From Mycolicibacter kumamotonensis (GTDB lineage: Bacteria; Actinomycetota; Actinomycetes; Mycobacteriales; Mycobacteriaceae), in contig NZ_MVHU01000004.1 in assembly GCF_002086285.1 (NCBI RefSeq), positions 62,001-126,000 of the forward strand: DNA of 64,000 nt, given 5' to 3'. This document shows positions 50,399 through 58,187 of this stretch, piece by piece; position 1 is the first letter of the stretch, and each line of letters starts with the position of its first letter. Both the position numbers and the translations under genes were made by a program. The notes below the pieces were generated by a model. The model did not search any database. It saw only the letters and a list, made by a program, of their open reading frames with translations, and was not told the origin of the DNA.

Positions 50399-51439
50399 GT
50401 GAGTACCTTGCCTGCTATCGCCTCTGCGGCCGTGGCGTTTCCGCCGTACCGCTACCGTCAAGACGAAATGACCGCGGCCCTGGCCGGTTTCGCCGGTCCG
50501 GAGTTTCGGCGCTTCGGTGCCGCCAGCGGTGTCGAAAACCGTCGGCTGGCGCTGCCGCTGGAACGCTACGCCGCCCTGACCGGCTTCACCGAGGCCAACG
50601 ACGCCTATCTCGAGGTGGCGCTCGACCTCGGTGAGCAGGCACTGGTGATGGCGCTGGAGGACGCCGGCGTCGAGCCCGCCGAGGTCGACATCATCTTCTC
50701 GACGACGGTGACAGGTCTTGCCGTGCCGACCGTGGAGGCGCGGCTGGCCGCGCGCGTCGGGTTGCGGCCCGACGTCAAGCGGGTCCCGTTGTTCGGCCTC
50801 GGCTGCGTCGCCGGTGCCGCCGGGGTGGCCCGCATGCACGACTATCTGCGCGCCTTCCCCGGTCACGTCGCGGCGCTGCTCGCGGTTGAACTGTGCTCGT
50901 TGACAATTCAGCGCAACGACAATTCGGTCGCCAATCTGGTCGCGTCCAGTCTGTTCGGTGACGGCGCGGGCGCGGTCATCGCGACCGGTGCCGAGCGCGC
51001 GTCGGCAGGGCCGAAGGTGCTGGCTACCCGCAGCCACCTCTATCCCGACACCGAGGACGTCATGGGCTGGCACATCGGCAGCGACGGGTTCCGGATCATT
51101 CTGTCCGCCGACGTGGCGACCGTGGCCGAGAAGTATCTCGGCGAAGATGTCCGCGAATTCCTGGCCGACTACGGGCTGGAAACCTCCGACGTCACCACCT
51201 GGATCTGTCACCCCGGCGGCCCCCGGGTGATCGAAGCCGTCGAGAACGGCCTGGACCTGAGCGCCGATGCGCTCAACCGCACCCGGAGATCGTTGCGGGA
51301 CAACGGGAATCTGTCGTCTGTCTCGGTGCTTGACGTACTGCGTGACACGCTGACCGAGAGGCCAGCGGCCGGATCGATCGGGCTGATGATCGCCATGGGT
51401 CCGGCGTTCTGCTCCGAACTCGTGCTGTTGCGCTGGTAA
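50399..51439 (+). CDS. Type III polyketide synthase (alkylresorcinol/pyrone type)
   Basis: A 346-residue chalcone-synthase-fold enzyme with the Cys-His-Asn triad: Cys136 in FGLGCVAGAAG, His271 in WICHPGGPRVIEA and Asn304 in DNGNLSSVSV. It condenses malonyl-CoA extenders onto an acyl-CoA starter. The pattern resembles mycobacterial Pks10/Pks18-like and Streptomyces SrsA enzymes. I chose the GTG at 50399 since it directly follows the promoter -10 and gives the family's N-terminus. It begins an operon with a methyltransferase-like membrane protein and an FAD oxidoreductase, the same trio as srsABC (phenolic lipid synthesis). Confidence 0.92.
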   Translation: MSTLPAIASAAVAFPPYRYRQDEMTAALAGFAGPEFRRFGAASGVENRRLALPLERYAALTGFTEANDAYLEVALDLGEQALVMALEDAGVEPAEVDIIFSTTVTGLAVPTVEARLAARVGLRPDVKRVPLFGLGCVAGAAGVARMHDYLRAFPGHVAALLAVELCSLTIQRNDNSVANLVASSLFGDGAGAVIATGAERASAGPKVLATRSHLYPDTEDVMGWHIGSDGFRIILSADVATVAEKYLGEDVREFLADYGLETSDVTTWICHPGGPRVIEAVENGLDLSADALNRTRRSLRDNGNLSSVSVLDVLRDTLTERPAAGSIGLMIAMGPAFCSELVLLRW

Positions 51440-51442
51440 GCC

Positions 51443-51943
51443 ATGTACACCCTGCTGATCGTCGTGGTCGGGATCGAACGGCTTGTAGAGCTGGTGGTGT
51501 CGCGGCGCAACGCCGCCTGGGCGTTCACCCAGGGTGGCGCGGAGTTCGGGCGCAGCCACTACCCGGTGATGGTGGTGCTGCATGCGGCGCTGCTGGCCGG
51601 GTGCCTGATCGAGGTGTGGGTGGCCCCACGGGCTTTCATCCCACGGCTGGGCTGGCCGATGCTGGCGGTGGTCATCGCGAGCCAGGCGCTGCGCTGGTGG
51701 TGTATCGCCACGCTGGGCCGGCGATGGAACACCCGGGTGATCGTGATCCCGCAGGCCGACCTGGTGCGGGCCGGGCCCTACCGGTGGCTGCATCACCCCA
51801 ACTATGTGGCGGTGGTGGCTGAGGGGCTGGCTCTGCCGCTGGTGCACTCCGCCTGGCTGACCGCCCTGGCTTTCGGGGTGGCCAACGCGGTGCTGCTGGT
51901 GGTTCGGATTCGGGTGGAGAACGACGCGCTGGGGTATGCATGA
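51443..51943 (+). CDS. Isoprenylcysteine methyltransferase-like membrane protein (SrsB/Rv1139c-like)
   Basis: A 166-residue integral membrane protein of the ICMT/PEMT type, with hydrophobic helices at the N-terminus (MYTLLIVVVGIERLVEL), the middle and the C-terminus (LTALAFGVANAVLLVV). The family core reads RWNTRVIVIPQADLVRAGPYRWLHHPNYVAVV, with the RxxHPxY S-adenosylmethionine region. Homologues in phenolic-lipid operons methylate the phenol made by the type III PKS. In M. tuberculosis the Rv1139c homologue belongs to the SigL regulon. It starts 3 bases after the PKS stop and overlaps the next gene (ATGA). Confidence 0.9.
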   Translation: MYTLLIVVVGIERLVELVVSRRNAAWAFTQGGAEFGRSHYPVMVVLHAALLAGCLIEVWVAPRAFIPRLGWPMLAVVIASQALRWWCIATLGRRWNTRVIVIPQADLVRAGPYRWLHHPNYVAVVAEGLALPLVHSAWLTALAFGVANAVLLVVRIRVENDALGYA

Positions 51944-52956
51944 CGACCTTCGACGCGGACATCGTGGTTGCCGGCGGCGGCCCGGGCGGTCTGGCCGCCG
52001 CGCTGTGTGCCCGCCGGGCGGGGCTTTCGGTGATCGTGGCCGAACCACGCGCCGACCCGATCGACAAGGCCTGCGGGGAGGGGTTGATGCCCGGCGGTGT
52101 GGCGGAACTGGCCGCGCTCGGGATCGACCCGGCGGGGATGCCGCTGGCCGGTATCGCCTACGTCGGTGAGCGGCACCGGGCCGAAGCGCGGTTCTCCGGT
52201 CCACTGGGTCAGGGGGTGCGGCGCACCACATTGCAGGCCGCGCTCACCGCACGCGCTAAAGAGCAAGGGGCCCAATGGGTTACCGAAAAGGTCTCCGGCG
52301 TCGAGCAGGACCGGTACGGGGTGACGGCGGCGGGGATCCGGGCGCGGTGGCTCATCGGCGCCGACGGACTGCACTCCGCGGTGCGTCGTGCGGTCGGGAT
52401 TTCTGTGGTGGCCGGAGCGCCCCGGCGCTACGGGGTGCGCCGGCACTACGCGGTGCCGGCGTGGTCGGAATTCGTCGAGGTGCACTGGTCGCGGTGGGGC
52501 GAGGCCTATGTCACGCCGGTGCAGCCGGATCTGGTGGGAGTGGCCATCTTGTCCTCACGCCGCCCCGACCTGTCCTGGTTCCCCTGGCTGGCCCGCCACC
52601 TGCGGGACTGCGGGCATGGTCCGGCCCGCGGGTGCGGCCCACTGCGACAAGTCGTCTCGCGCCGGGTCGCCGGCCGGGTGCTGCTGGTGGGCGACGCCGC
52701 CGGCTATGAGGACGCGTTGACCGGCGAAGGTATCAGCCTGGCCGTCAAGCAGGCCGCGGCGGCCGTGGCCGCGATCGTCGACGACACCCCGGCGTCCTAC
52801 GAGCAGGCGTGGCACCGGATCACCCGCCACTACCGTCTGGTGACCCGGACGCTGGTGCTGGCCAGTGCACCGCGCGCGGCCCGGCGAGCCATCGTGCCGG
52901 CCTGCGCGGCCCTGCCCGGGGTGTTCGGCGGCATGGTGCACAGCCTGGCGCGCTGA
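51940..52956 (+). CDS. FAD-dependent oxidoreductase (SrsC/Rv1138c-like)
   Basis: A 338-residue flavoprotein of the geranylgeranyl-reductase/aromatic hydroxylase superfamily. FAD motifs are VVAGGGPGGLAAALCARRAG at the N-terminus, IGADGLHSAVRRAVG, and VLLVGDAAGYEDALTGEGISLAVKQA. It probably hydroxylates the phenolic ring of the PKS product, as SrsC does, or reduces a polyprenyl chain. It corresponds to Rv1138c of the SigL regulon. Last gene of the operon; the sigma/anti-sigma genes converge on it from the other strand. Confidence 0.9.
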   Translation: MTTFDADIVVAGGGPGGLAAALCARRAGLSVIVAEPRADPIDKACGEGLMPGGVAELAALGIDPAGMPLAGIAYVGERHRAEARFSGPLGQGVRRTTLQAALTARAKEQGAQWVTEKVSGVEQDRYGVTAAGIRARWLIGADGLHSAVRRAVGISVVAGAPRRYGVRRHYAVPAWSEFVEVHWSRWGEAYVTPVQPDLVGVAILSSRRPDLSWFPWLARHLRDCGHGPARGCGPLRQVVSRRVAGRVLLVGDAAGYEDALTGEGISLAVKQAAAAVAAIVDDTPASYEQAWHRITRHYRLVTRTLVLASAPRAARRAIVPACAALPGVFGGMVHSLAR

Positions 52957-52988
52957 TCCGCTACTCGGATCACAGCGTGCGCTTCGGA

Positions 52989-53699
52989 TCACAGCGTGCG
53001 CTGCAACAGCACCTCGCCGCTGTCGGCGGACACCACCTGCACCGAGGCGATCTGATCGGCCGACATCGAGGTGCTACCGGTGGGTGTCGCGGTATGGCCG
53101 GGATTGGCCACCCAGCTGGCCAGGCGGTTGCGGCTGCCGTCACGGCCCACGACGACCATCGCCAGCAGGTCATGCGGGGCGCTGCTGTCGGCGAGGCAGA
53201 CGCAGCGCAGCTCGATCAGCGTGCCCCAGTCCTGATCGCTGAGCGAGACCGTCGAGGCCAGCAGTGCGGTGTTGACCTGGGCCATCGGCATCGCCGCGAC
53301 TTTCGCCGGCGGCGGCGACTGAGTGGCGACACCGACGAACACGCCGGTGGCCAGTACGGCGGCCGCGGCCGCGGAGCTCACCCACGACAGCCGCGGCCGG
53401 TAGTGGCGCCGCGGCGCGGACAGCGCCGGTAGCGGGTTCTCGTCGCGGTCCGCATCAAGCAACGCCACATCCTCGAGGTCCAGGTGCGACAACAGCGCCG
53501 GCACCCCCTCGAGATCGGCGACCGCGCCTTGGCACCACGGGCACTCGCTCAGGTGCCCTTCGAATTCCTCCTGGTCGGTCGCCGACAGCGAGCCCAACAC
53601 GTAGGCGGCATCCCACATCGCGTAGGCATGTCCGATGTCCGGTGCGTCACCGGGCCCACCGCGCCCTTCCGGCGTGGCGTGACCCCACTTCTGTGTCAT
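52989..53699 (-). CDS. rslA: Anti-sigma factor RslA
   Basis: A 236-residue membrane anti-sigma factor. The N-terminal zinc domain contains WDAAYVLGSLSATDQEEFEGHL with H49-x3-C53-x2-C56. A single membrane segment runs about 105-126 (WVSSAAAAAVLATGVFVGVA). The external domain includes the RCVCLAD cysteine pair and ends VLLQRTL, all matching M. tuberculosis RslA. It binds SigL and releases it when the zinc site is oxidised. Its start overlaps the sigL stop (ATGA), the normal sigma/anti-sigma coupling. Confidence 0.95.
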   Translation of the reverse strand: MTQKWGHATPEGRGGPGDAPDIGHAYAMWDAAYVLGSLSATDQEEFEGHLSECPWCQGAVADLEGVPALLSHLDLEDVALLDADRDENPLPALSAPRRHYRPRLSWVSSAAAAAVLATGVFVGVATQSPPPAKVAAMPMAQVNTALLASTVSLSDQDWGTLIELRCVCLADSSAPHDLLAMVVVGRDGSRNRLASWVANPGHTATPTGSTSMSADQIASVQVVSADSGEVLLQRTL

Positions 53700-54226
53700 C
53701 GGGTCACCCCCATCTCCTGTAATGCGAGCCGCAGCGCCCGGATGGCGTAGTGCAGCCGCGACTTCACGGTACCCTCGGCGATCCCGAGATCGGCAGCAAT
53801 GCGTGCGGTGGTGCAGCCGGCGTAGTACGACCGGCGGATCACCTCGCGATGCTCCGGCGACAGGCGCACGAACGCCTCGGTGATCAGCATCCGATCCAGG
53901 GTCGCGTTGACCTCATCGGGGCCCGCGGGCTCGGGGGCGTCCTCGAGCGAGCCGACCTCGTGGCGCGCCCGGGAACTGCGGCTCTGGTCGATCACCAGGT
54001 GGCGGGCGACGGTGAACAACCAGGCGCGGGCCGAGCTCCCGGTGATCTCCAGGTGCGTCCAGGCCCGCAGCAGCGTCTCCTGGACGATGTCTTCGGCCCG
54101 GCCCCGGTCCCCGGTCAATCGCAGGACATAGCGCCGCAGGGCCGCCGCGTGCTCGTCGTAGAGCGCCGTGATCTGGGCGTCTCTGGAGCTCACCGTGTCG
54201 GTGACCGCGACTGCGGCAATAGGCAT
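53696..54226 (-). CDS. sigL: ECF sigma factor SigL
   Basis: A 176-residue ECF sigma factor. Region 2 covers ALYDEHAAALRRYVLRLTG and [15 protein letters not shown] with [15 protein letters not shown]. Region 4 is VRLSPEHREVIRRSYYAG with [24 protein letters not shown]. The ending LQEMGVTR matches SigL. It is preceded by TGAACC-N16-CGTGTC, so it is autoregulated, and by GGGAGG 8 bases before the ATG. It recognises the four promoter elements seen in this locus (inferred from consensus). Confidence 0.93.
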   Translation of the reverse strand: MPIAAVAVTDTVSSRDAQITALYDEHAAALRRYVLRLTGDRGRAEDIVQETLLRAWTHLEITGSSARAWLFTVARHLVIDQSRSSRARHEVGSLEDAPEPAGPDEVNATLDRMLITEAFVRLSPEHREVIRRSYYAGCTTARIAADLGIAEGTVKSRLHYAIRALRLALQEMGVTR

Positions 54227-54246
54227 GCGACTTACCTCCCGGTGAT

Positions 54247-54274
54247 GACACGAACGACCACCCCGGCTGGTTCA
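54247..54274 (-). promoter_or_regulatory. SigL-type promoter of sigL
   Basis: On the minus strand TGAACC (complement of 54269-54274), 16 bases, CGTGTC (complement of 54247-54252). This is the full SigL consensus. It lies in the 60-base gap between the fusion gene and sigL, so sigL-rslA can be transcribed separately from the upstream sigma/fusion operon. Confidence 0.88.
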
Positions 54275-54286
54275 CCGCCGCGGCGA

Positions 54287-55903
54287 TCAGGCGGTGATCC
54301 AGTTGCCGTGAAATCCGTGCGGCACCCGCCGCGGCAGCCGGACGCGGGCCACCGGCTCGCCGGTGAAGTCGGCGGCGTCGATGATCACCAGGTCGCTGGC
54401 GTCGCGGGACGGGTCGTAGACGTAACTCAGGTACCAACCGGCCAGTTCGTCGTCGGGCCGGCCGTCGGCCGGGACGAAGATCGCCTCATCGGCGGCCCCG
54501 CGCGGACCGTTGCCGCCGAACCGGTGCTCCTCGGCGCTGCCGTCGCGCAGGTCGTAGCGGACCAGGGTGTTGGTGCCGACGGTGACGGCGTAGCGGGCCG
54601 GGCGGCCGTATCGCCGCTCGTCGATGCGCGGGAACTCCACGCCGCGGTCATCGATCTGGGTCTGTTCGACGGTGCCGGTCCGTAGGTCGATCGTCCAGCG
54701 CCACAGCGCCGCGGAGGCATCGAACGCGCTGTCGTCGCGCCACAGCTCCGGGTATCGGATCACTTGCAGCACAATCGAATCACCCGTCGGCGATGTGACG
54801 TCGTAGGCGTTGACGATGTGGAAGACGTAGCACGGGTCGATGTCGAACCAGCGCAGCTCCCCGAACGGGTCATCGCGGCGCAGGACGCCCAGCCGGGCGC
54901 CGTAGGAGTCGTCCCACCGGTACGGCAGATCCTGGTTGTCGGCCATGGTCACGGCCAGATCCAGGTCGAACAGCAGGGGCAGGTCCAGGAACACGATGTG
55001 CTCGGCGGTGAGCGCGAAGTCGTGCATCAAGGTGAGCGCCGGAACGTCGATGGGCCGGCTGATGGTCAGCTCACCGTCGGCGCCGGCACGGTGGTAGGTG
55101 ACGTGCGGCTGCACCAGGCTGCCGTACCCGAAGAAGTGCAGTTCACCGGTGTCGGGGCAGATCTTGGGATGCGCGTTCATCGCGTCGGCCAGCTTGCCGC
55201 CGAAATCGTAGGCGCCCAACGTCTCGAGATCGTTGGTGATCTGGTAGGGCAGCGACGTCTCCATCAGCGCCAGGGTCTTTCCGGCATGGCGCACCACGTG
55301 GGTGTTGGCGACGCTGGAGCGCAGGTTGCGGCGGCCGTCGGCGCCGTACAGCGGGGCCGGATGCTCGAAGCTGTCGGTGTGCACCCACCGGTTGCGGTAC
55401 CAGGCCGCTCGGCCGTGGATCAGCCGGATCCCGTGCACCATGCCGTCGCCGATGCACCAGTGGCCGCCGGCGGTGCGTGGATTCGGGCCGTTGCGCAGGT
55501 ACCACCCGTTGAGTTCGGCGGGGATGGCCCCTTCGACGGGCAGGTCGACGGCGGTCGCTTCATCGGCGACCGGGGCGTAATTGCCGGTCCGGAAGAACGG
55601 CATGACCGTCTCCACCGGGGGAGCCGCCGCGGCCGGCGACGCTACGGTGCCCGGCACCGGCTGCAGCGCCGGGCCGGCGTCGAGGGCGGTCACCTCGTCG
55701 CGGGACAGCAGCGACAACAGCCGGGGCAGCGGGGCCAGTTCGGTCACCGCGCCGCGGCACGACGAGCAGCGGTCCAGGTGTGCCTCGAATTCGCTCCGGT
55801 CGGCGTTCGACAACGACCCCAGCACATAGGCGGCGTCCCAGGTCGAATACGGGTGACCGTTGCCGTTGCCGTTGATCGGCCCCGGGTCGAAGCGGCGCGT
55901 CAT
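54287..55903 (-). CDS. Zinc anti-sigma domain fused to carotenoid cleavage dioxygenase
   Basis: A single 538-residue frame with two parts. Residues 15-80 are an RslA-like zinc anti-sigma domain: WDAAYVLGSLSNADRSEFEAHL leads to H42-x3-C46-x2-C49 and RLLSLLSRDEV. A Pro/Ala linker (about 80-100) joins a complete carotenoid/stilbene cleavage oxygenase domain (about 100-538) with all four iron histidines: His245 (MNAHPK), His294 (LMHDF), His362 (FHIVNAY) and His532 (HGFHGNW). There is no membrane segment, so the protein is soluble. Its ATG overlaps the stop of the sigma gene at 55900. It probably holds that sigma factor and couples its release to carotenoid, apocarotenoid or stilbene-like ligands, oxygen or redox state. 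The domains are seen; the regulatory role is inferred. Confidence 0.92.
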   Translation of the reverse strand: MTRRFDPGPINGNGNGHPYSTWDAAYVLGSLSNADRSEFEAHLDRCSSCRGAVTELAPLPRLLSLLSRDEVTALDAGPALQPVPGTVASPAAAAPPVETVMPFFRTGNYAPVADEATAVDLPVEGAIPAELNGWYLRNGPNPRTAGGHWCIGDGMVHGIRLIHGRAAWYRNRWVHTDSFEHPAPLYGADGRRNLRSSVANTHVVRHAGKTLALMETSLPYQITNDLETLGAYDFGGKLADAMNAHPKICPDTGELHFFGYGSLVQPHVTYHRAGADGELTISRPIDVPALTLMHDFALTAEHIVFLDLPLLFDLDLAVTMADNQDLPYRWDDSYGARLGVLRRDDPFGELRWFDIDPCYVFHIVNAYDVTSPTGDSIVLQVIRYPELWRDDSAFDASAALWRWTIDLRTGTVEQTQIDDRGVEFPRIDERRYGRPARYAVTVGTNTLVRYDLRDGSAEEHRFGGNGPRGAADEAIFVPADGRPDDELAGWYLSYVYDPSRDASDLVIIDAADFTGEPVARVRLPRRVPHGFHGNWITA

Positions 55904-56415
55904 CGCGTCACCCCCATCTCGTCCAGCGAAGTGCGCAATGCGCGCAGGGCGTAGTGCAGTCGCGATTTCACGGTGCCTTCGGCGATCCCCAGGTCGGTGG
56001 CGATCTGGGCGGTGCTCCAGCCCTGGTAGTAGGAGCGCCGCAGCACGGCACGGTGGTCGGCGGACAGTGCGGCCATCGCGTCGGCGACCAGCATCCGGTC
56101 CAGCGCCATACCGAGGTCGTCCGGGCCGGGCGGGTCCGGCGGCCCGTCGCCGTTGGTCGAGAGTTTTTCGGAGCGGAACCGCATGCTGCGGTATTCGTCG
56201 ATGACGATGTTGCGCGCGACGGTGAACAGCCAGGCCCGTGCCGATCGGGAGGCATCGTCGACGACCTCGGGATGCTGCCAGGCACGCAGCAACGTCTCCT
56301 GGACGACGTCCTCGGCCCGGGAGCGGTCACCGGTCAGCCGGAGGGCATAACGGGCCAGCGCGGTCGCGTGTTGGTCATAGAGCATCCGCATGGCGCCGAC
56401 TTCCGGAATCTCCAT
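55900..56415 (-). CDS. ECF sigma factor, SigL paralogue
   Basis: A 171-residue ECF sigma factor closely similar to Sig[54 protein letters not shown], and region 4 [24 protein letters not shown] with the ending LDEMGVTR. I chose the ATG at 56415, which has GGAAGG upstream. The earlier GTG at 56463 overlaps the -35 of the gene's own promoter and cannot be the start. It is cotranscribed with the fusion anti-sigma gene (ATGA). By resemblance it should recognise the same promoter class, so cross-talk with SigL is likely. Confidence 0.92.
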   Translation of the reverse strand: MEIPEVGAMRMLYDQHATALARYALRLTGDRSRAEDVVQETLLRAWQHPEVVDDASRSARAWLFTVARNIVIDEYRSMRFRSEKLSTNGDGPPDPPGPDDLGMALDRMLVADAMAALSADHRAVLRRSYYQGWSTAQIATDLGIAEGTVKSRLHYALRALRTSLDEMGVTR

Positions 56416-56436
56416 CACCAACCTTCCGGTGGGGAA

Positions 56437-56462
56437 TACGTCGAACACGCCCCCGGGGTTCA
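56437..56462 (-). promoter_or_regulatory. SigL-type promoter of the second sigma gene
   Basis: On the minus strand TGAACC (complement of 56457-56462), 16 bases, CGTA (complement of 56437-56440), 22 bases before the ATG at 56415. It indicates autoregulation, or control by SigL itself. The divergent uppP gene begins at 56600. Confidence 0.84.
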
Positions 56463-56599
56463 CCGCCGGTGACGACGGCAGCGGTGAAATTCAGTGTGCG
56501 CCGGTCGACCGGGCGGCGCCACCTCCGGAAGTCCGCGCCGACACCCGCGGTACGGTCTTTGGCGTGTCCGAGGTCGTGGTGCCGGTACTGGAACCGGCG

Positions 56600-57454
56600 A
56601 TGTCATGGCCCCAGGTCATCGTCCTGGCGATCGTGCAGGGGCTCACCGAGTTCCTGCCGGTCTCGTCCTCGGGGCACCTGGCGCTGGTGTCCCGGTTGTT
56701 CTTCGCCGGTGACGCCGGCGCCTCGTTCACCGCGGTGACCCAGCTCGGCACCGAGGCGGCCGTGCTGGTCTATTTCGCCAAGGACATCGCCCGGATCGCC
56801 ACGGCCTGGCTGTCCGGGGTGGCATCGGCGCTGACCAAGACACGGCTGGCCGCCGACCGCGAAGCCGACTACCGGATGGGCTGGTACGTCATCATCGGCA
56901 CCATCCCGATCTGCGTGCTGGGCCTGGTGTTCACCGACCAGATCCGCTCCGGGGTCCGCAACCTGTGGGTGGTGGCCACCGCGCTGGTGGTGTTCTCGGC
57001 GGTGATCGCCGCCGCGGAATACCTGGGCCGGCAGACCCGCCACGCCAAGCAGCTGACCTGGCGTGACGCCGTCCTGGTGGGCTCGGCGCAGACCCTTGCC
57101 CTGGTGCCGGGGGTGTCGCGGTCCGGGGCGACCATCAGCGCCGGCCTGTTCGCCGGCCTGGACCGGGAGCTGGCCGCCCGATTCGGATTCCTGCTGGCCA
57201 TCCCGGCGGTGTTCGCCTCCGGGCTGTTCTCCCTGCCCGACGCGTTTCACCCGGCCGGTGCGGGGATGAGCGCCAACGGGCCGCAACTGCTGGTGGCCAC
57301 CCTGATCGCCTTCGCGGTGGGCTGGGCGGCGGTGGCCTGGTTGCTGCGGTTCCTGGTCACCCACAGCATGTACTGGTTCGTCGGGTATCGGGTCCTGGCC
57401 GGGACGACGATCCTGGTCCTGCTGGCCACCGGTGTGCTGGCGGCCCAGCCATGA
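56600..57454 (+). CDS. uppP: Undecaprenyl-diphosphatase UppP (BacA)
   Basis: A 284-residue polytopic membrane phosphatase. The family motifs are [16 protein letters not shown] near the N-terminus and [16 protein letters not shown] around residue 170, with about eight hydrophobic helices. It recycles undecaprenyl (or decaprenyl) diphosphate to the monophosphate carrier used in cell-wall synthesis. I chose the ATG at 56600 ([14 protein letters not shown]) because orthologues begin there. GTG at 56564 is also open. Its stop overlaps the next start (ATGA). Confidence 0.95.
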   Translation: MSWPQVIVLAIVQGLTEFLPVSSSGHLALVSRLFFAGDAGASFTAVTQLGTEAAVLVYFAKDIARIATAWLSGVASALTKTRLAADREADYRMGWYVIIGTIPICVLGLVFTDQIRSGVRNLWVVATALVVFSAVIAAAEYLGRQTRHAKQLTWRDAVLVGSAQTLALVPGVSRSGATISAGLFAGLDRELAARFGFLLAIPAVFASGLFSLPDAFHPAGAGMSANGPQLLVATLIAFAVGWAAVAWLLRFLVTHSMYWFVGYRVLAGTTILVLLATGVLAAQP

Positions 57455-58137
57455 CCGTCATCCTGTTGCGGCACGGCCGCTCCACCGCCAACACCGCCGG
57501 GGTGCTGGCCGGACGCTCCGAAGGCGTCGAGCTCGACGACCGGGGACGGGAGCAGGCCGCGCAGCTGGTCGAGCGGCTCGCCGGTCTGCCGATCAAGGCG
57601 CTGGTGCGCTCACCGCTGCTGCGGTGCCGCAGCACCCTCGAACCGCTGGCCGCCGCGCTCGGGCTGCAACCGGCGATCGACGAGCGTCTCGCCGAGGTCG
57701 ACTACGGGGCCTGGACCGGCCGCAAGATGAGCGAGCTGACCGGCGAGCCGTTGTGGCGGGTGGTGCAGGCGCAGCCCAGCGCGGCGGTGTTCCCCGACGG
57801 CGAGGGACTGGCGCAGGTACAGGCCCGGGCGGTCGCCGCGGTCCGCGACCACGACCGGCAGCTGGCCGAGCGGCACGGCGCCGACGTGCTGTGGCTGGCC
57901 TGCACCCACGGCGACGTCATCAAGGCCGTCATCGCCGACGCACTCGGTGTGCACCTGGACGGTTTCCAGCGCATCACCGCCGACACGGCCTCGGCGAGCG
58001 TGATCCGCTACACGCCGTTGCGCCCGTTCGTCATCCACCTCAACCACACCGGCGCCTCGCTGGCCGCCGCGGTCAAGGATTCGCCACCCCCGGACGGCTC
58101 CTCGAGCGACGCCGCGGTCGGTGGGTCCACCACCTAG
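57451..58137 (+). CDS. Histidine phosphatase family protein (Rv2135c-like)
   Basis: A 228-residue member of the phosphoglycerate-mutase-like acid phosphatases. The catalytic phosphohistidine motif is [10 protein letters not shown] at the N-terminus, and the second histidine is in [12 protein letters not shown]. The family name is MSMEG_4193/Rv2135c-type. It overlaps uppP by four bases. Its natural substrate is not known. The run of overlapping genes uppP-Rv2135c-DUF3090-SCO1664-cysQ-mshC is conserved in actinobacteria. Confidence 0.92.
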   Translation: MTVILLRHGRSTANTAGVLAGRSEGVELDDRGREQAAQLVERLAGLPIKALVRSPLLRCRSTLEPLAAALGLQPAIDERLAEVDYGAWTGRKMSELTGEPLWRVVQAQPSAAVFPDGEGLAQVQARAVAAVRDHDRQLAERHGADVLWLACTHGDVIKAVIADALGVHLDGFQRITADTASASVIRYTPLRPFVIHLNHTGASLAAAVKDSPPPDGSSSDAAVGGSTT

Positions 58138-58187
58138 CCGACACAGATACCGGTGTGGTGGCCCACTGCCGGTATTTTGGAGATGCC

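Noticed and set aside
50336..52231. 631-codon open frame on the minus strand opposite the PKS operon
   Set aside because: It is antisense to three genes with intact catalytic motifs, is rich in Arg, His and Gly, and matches no family pattern; it results from high GC codon use.
56416..56463. GTG at 56463 as start of the second sigma factor
   Set aside because: The codon overlaps the TGAACC promoter element, and the ATG at 56415 has a proper ribosome site.
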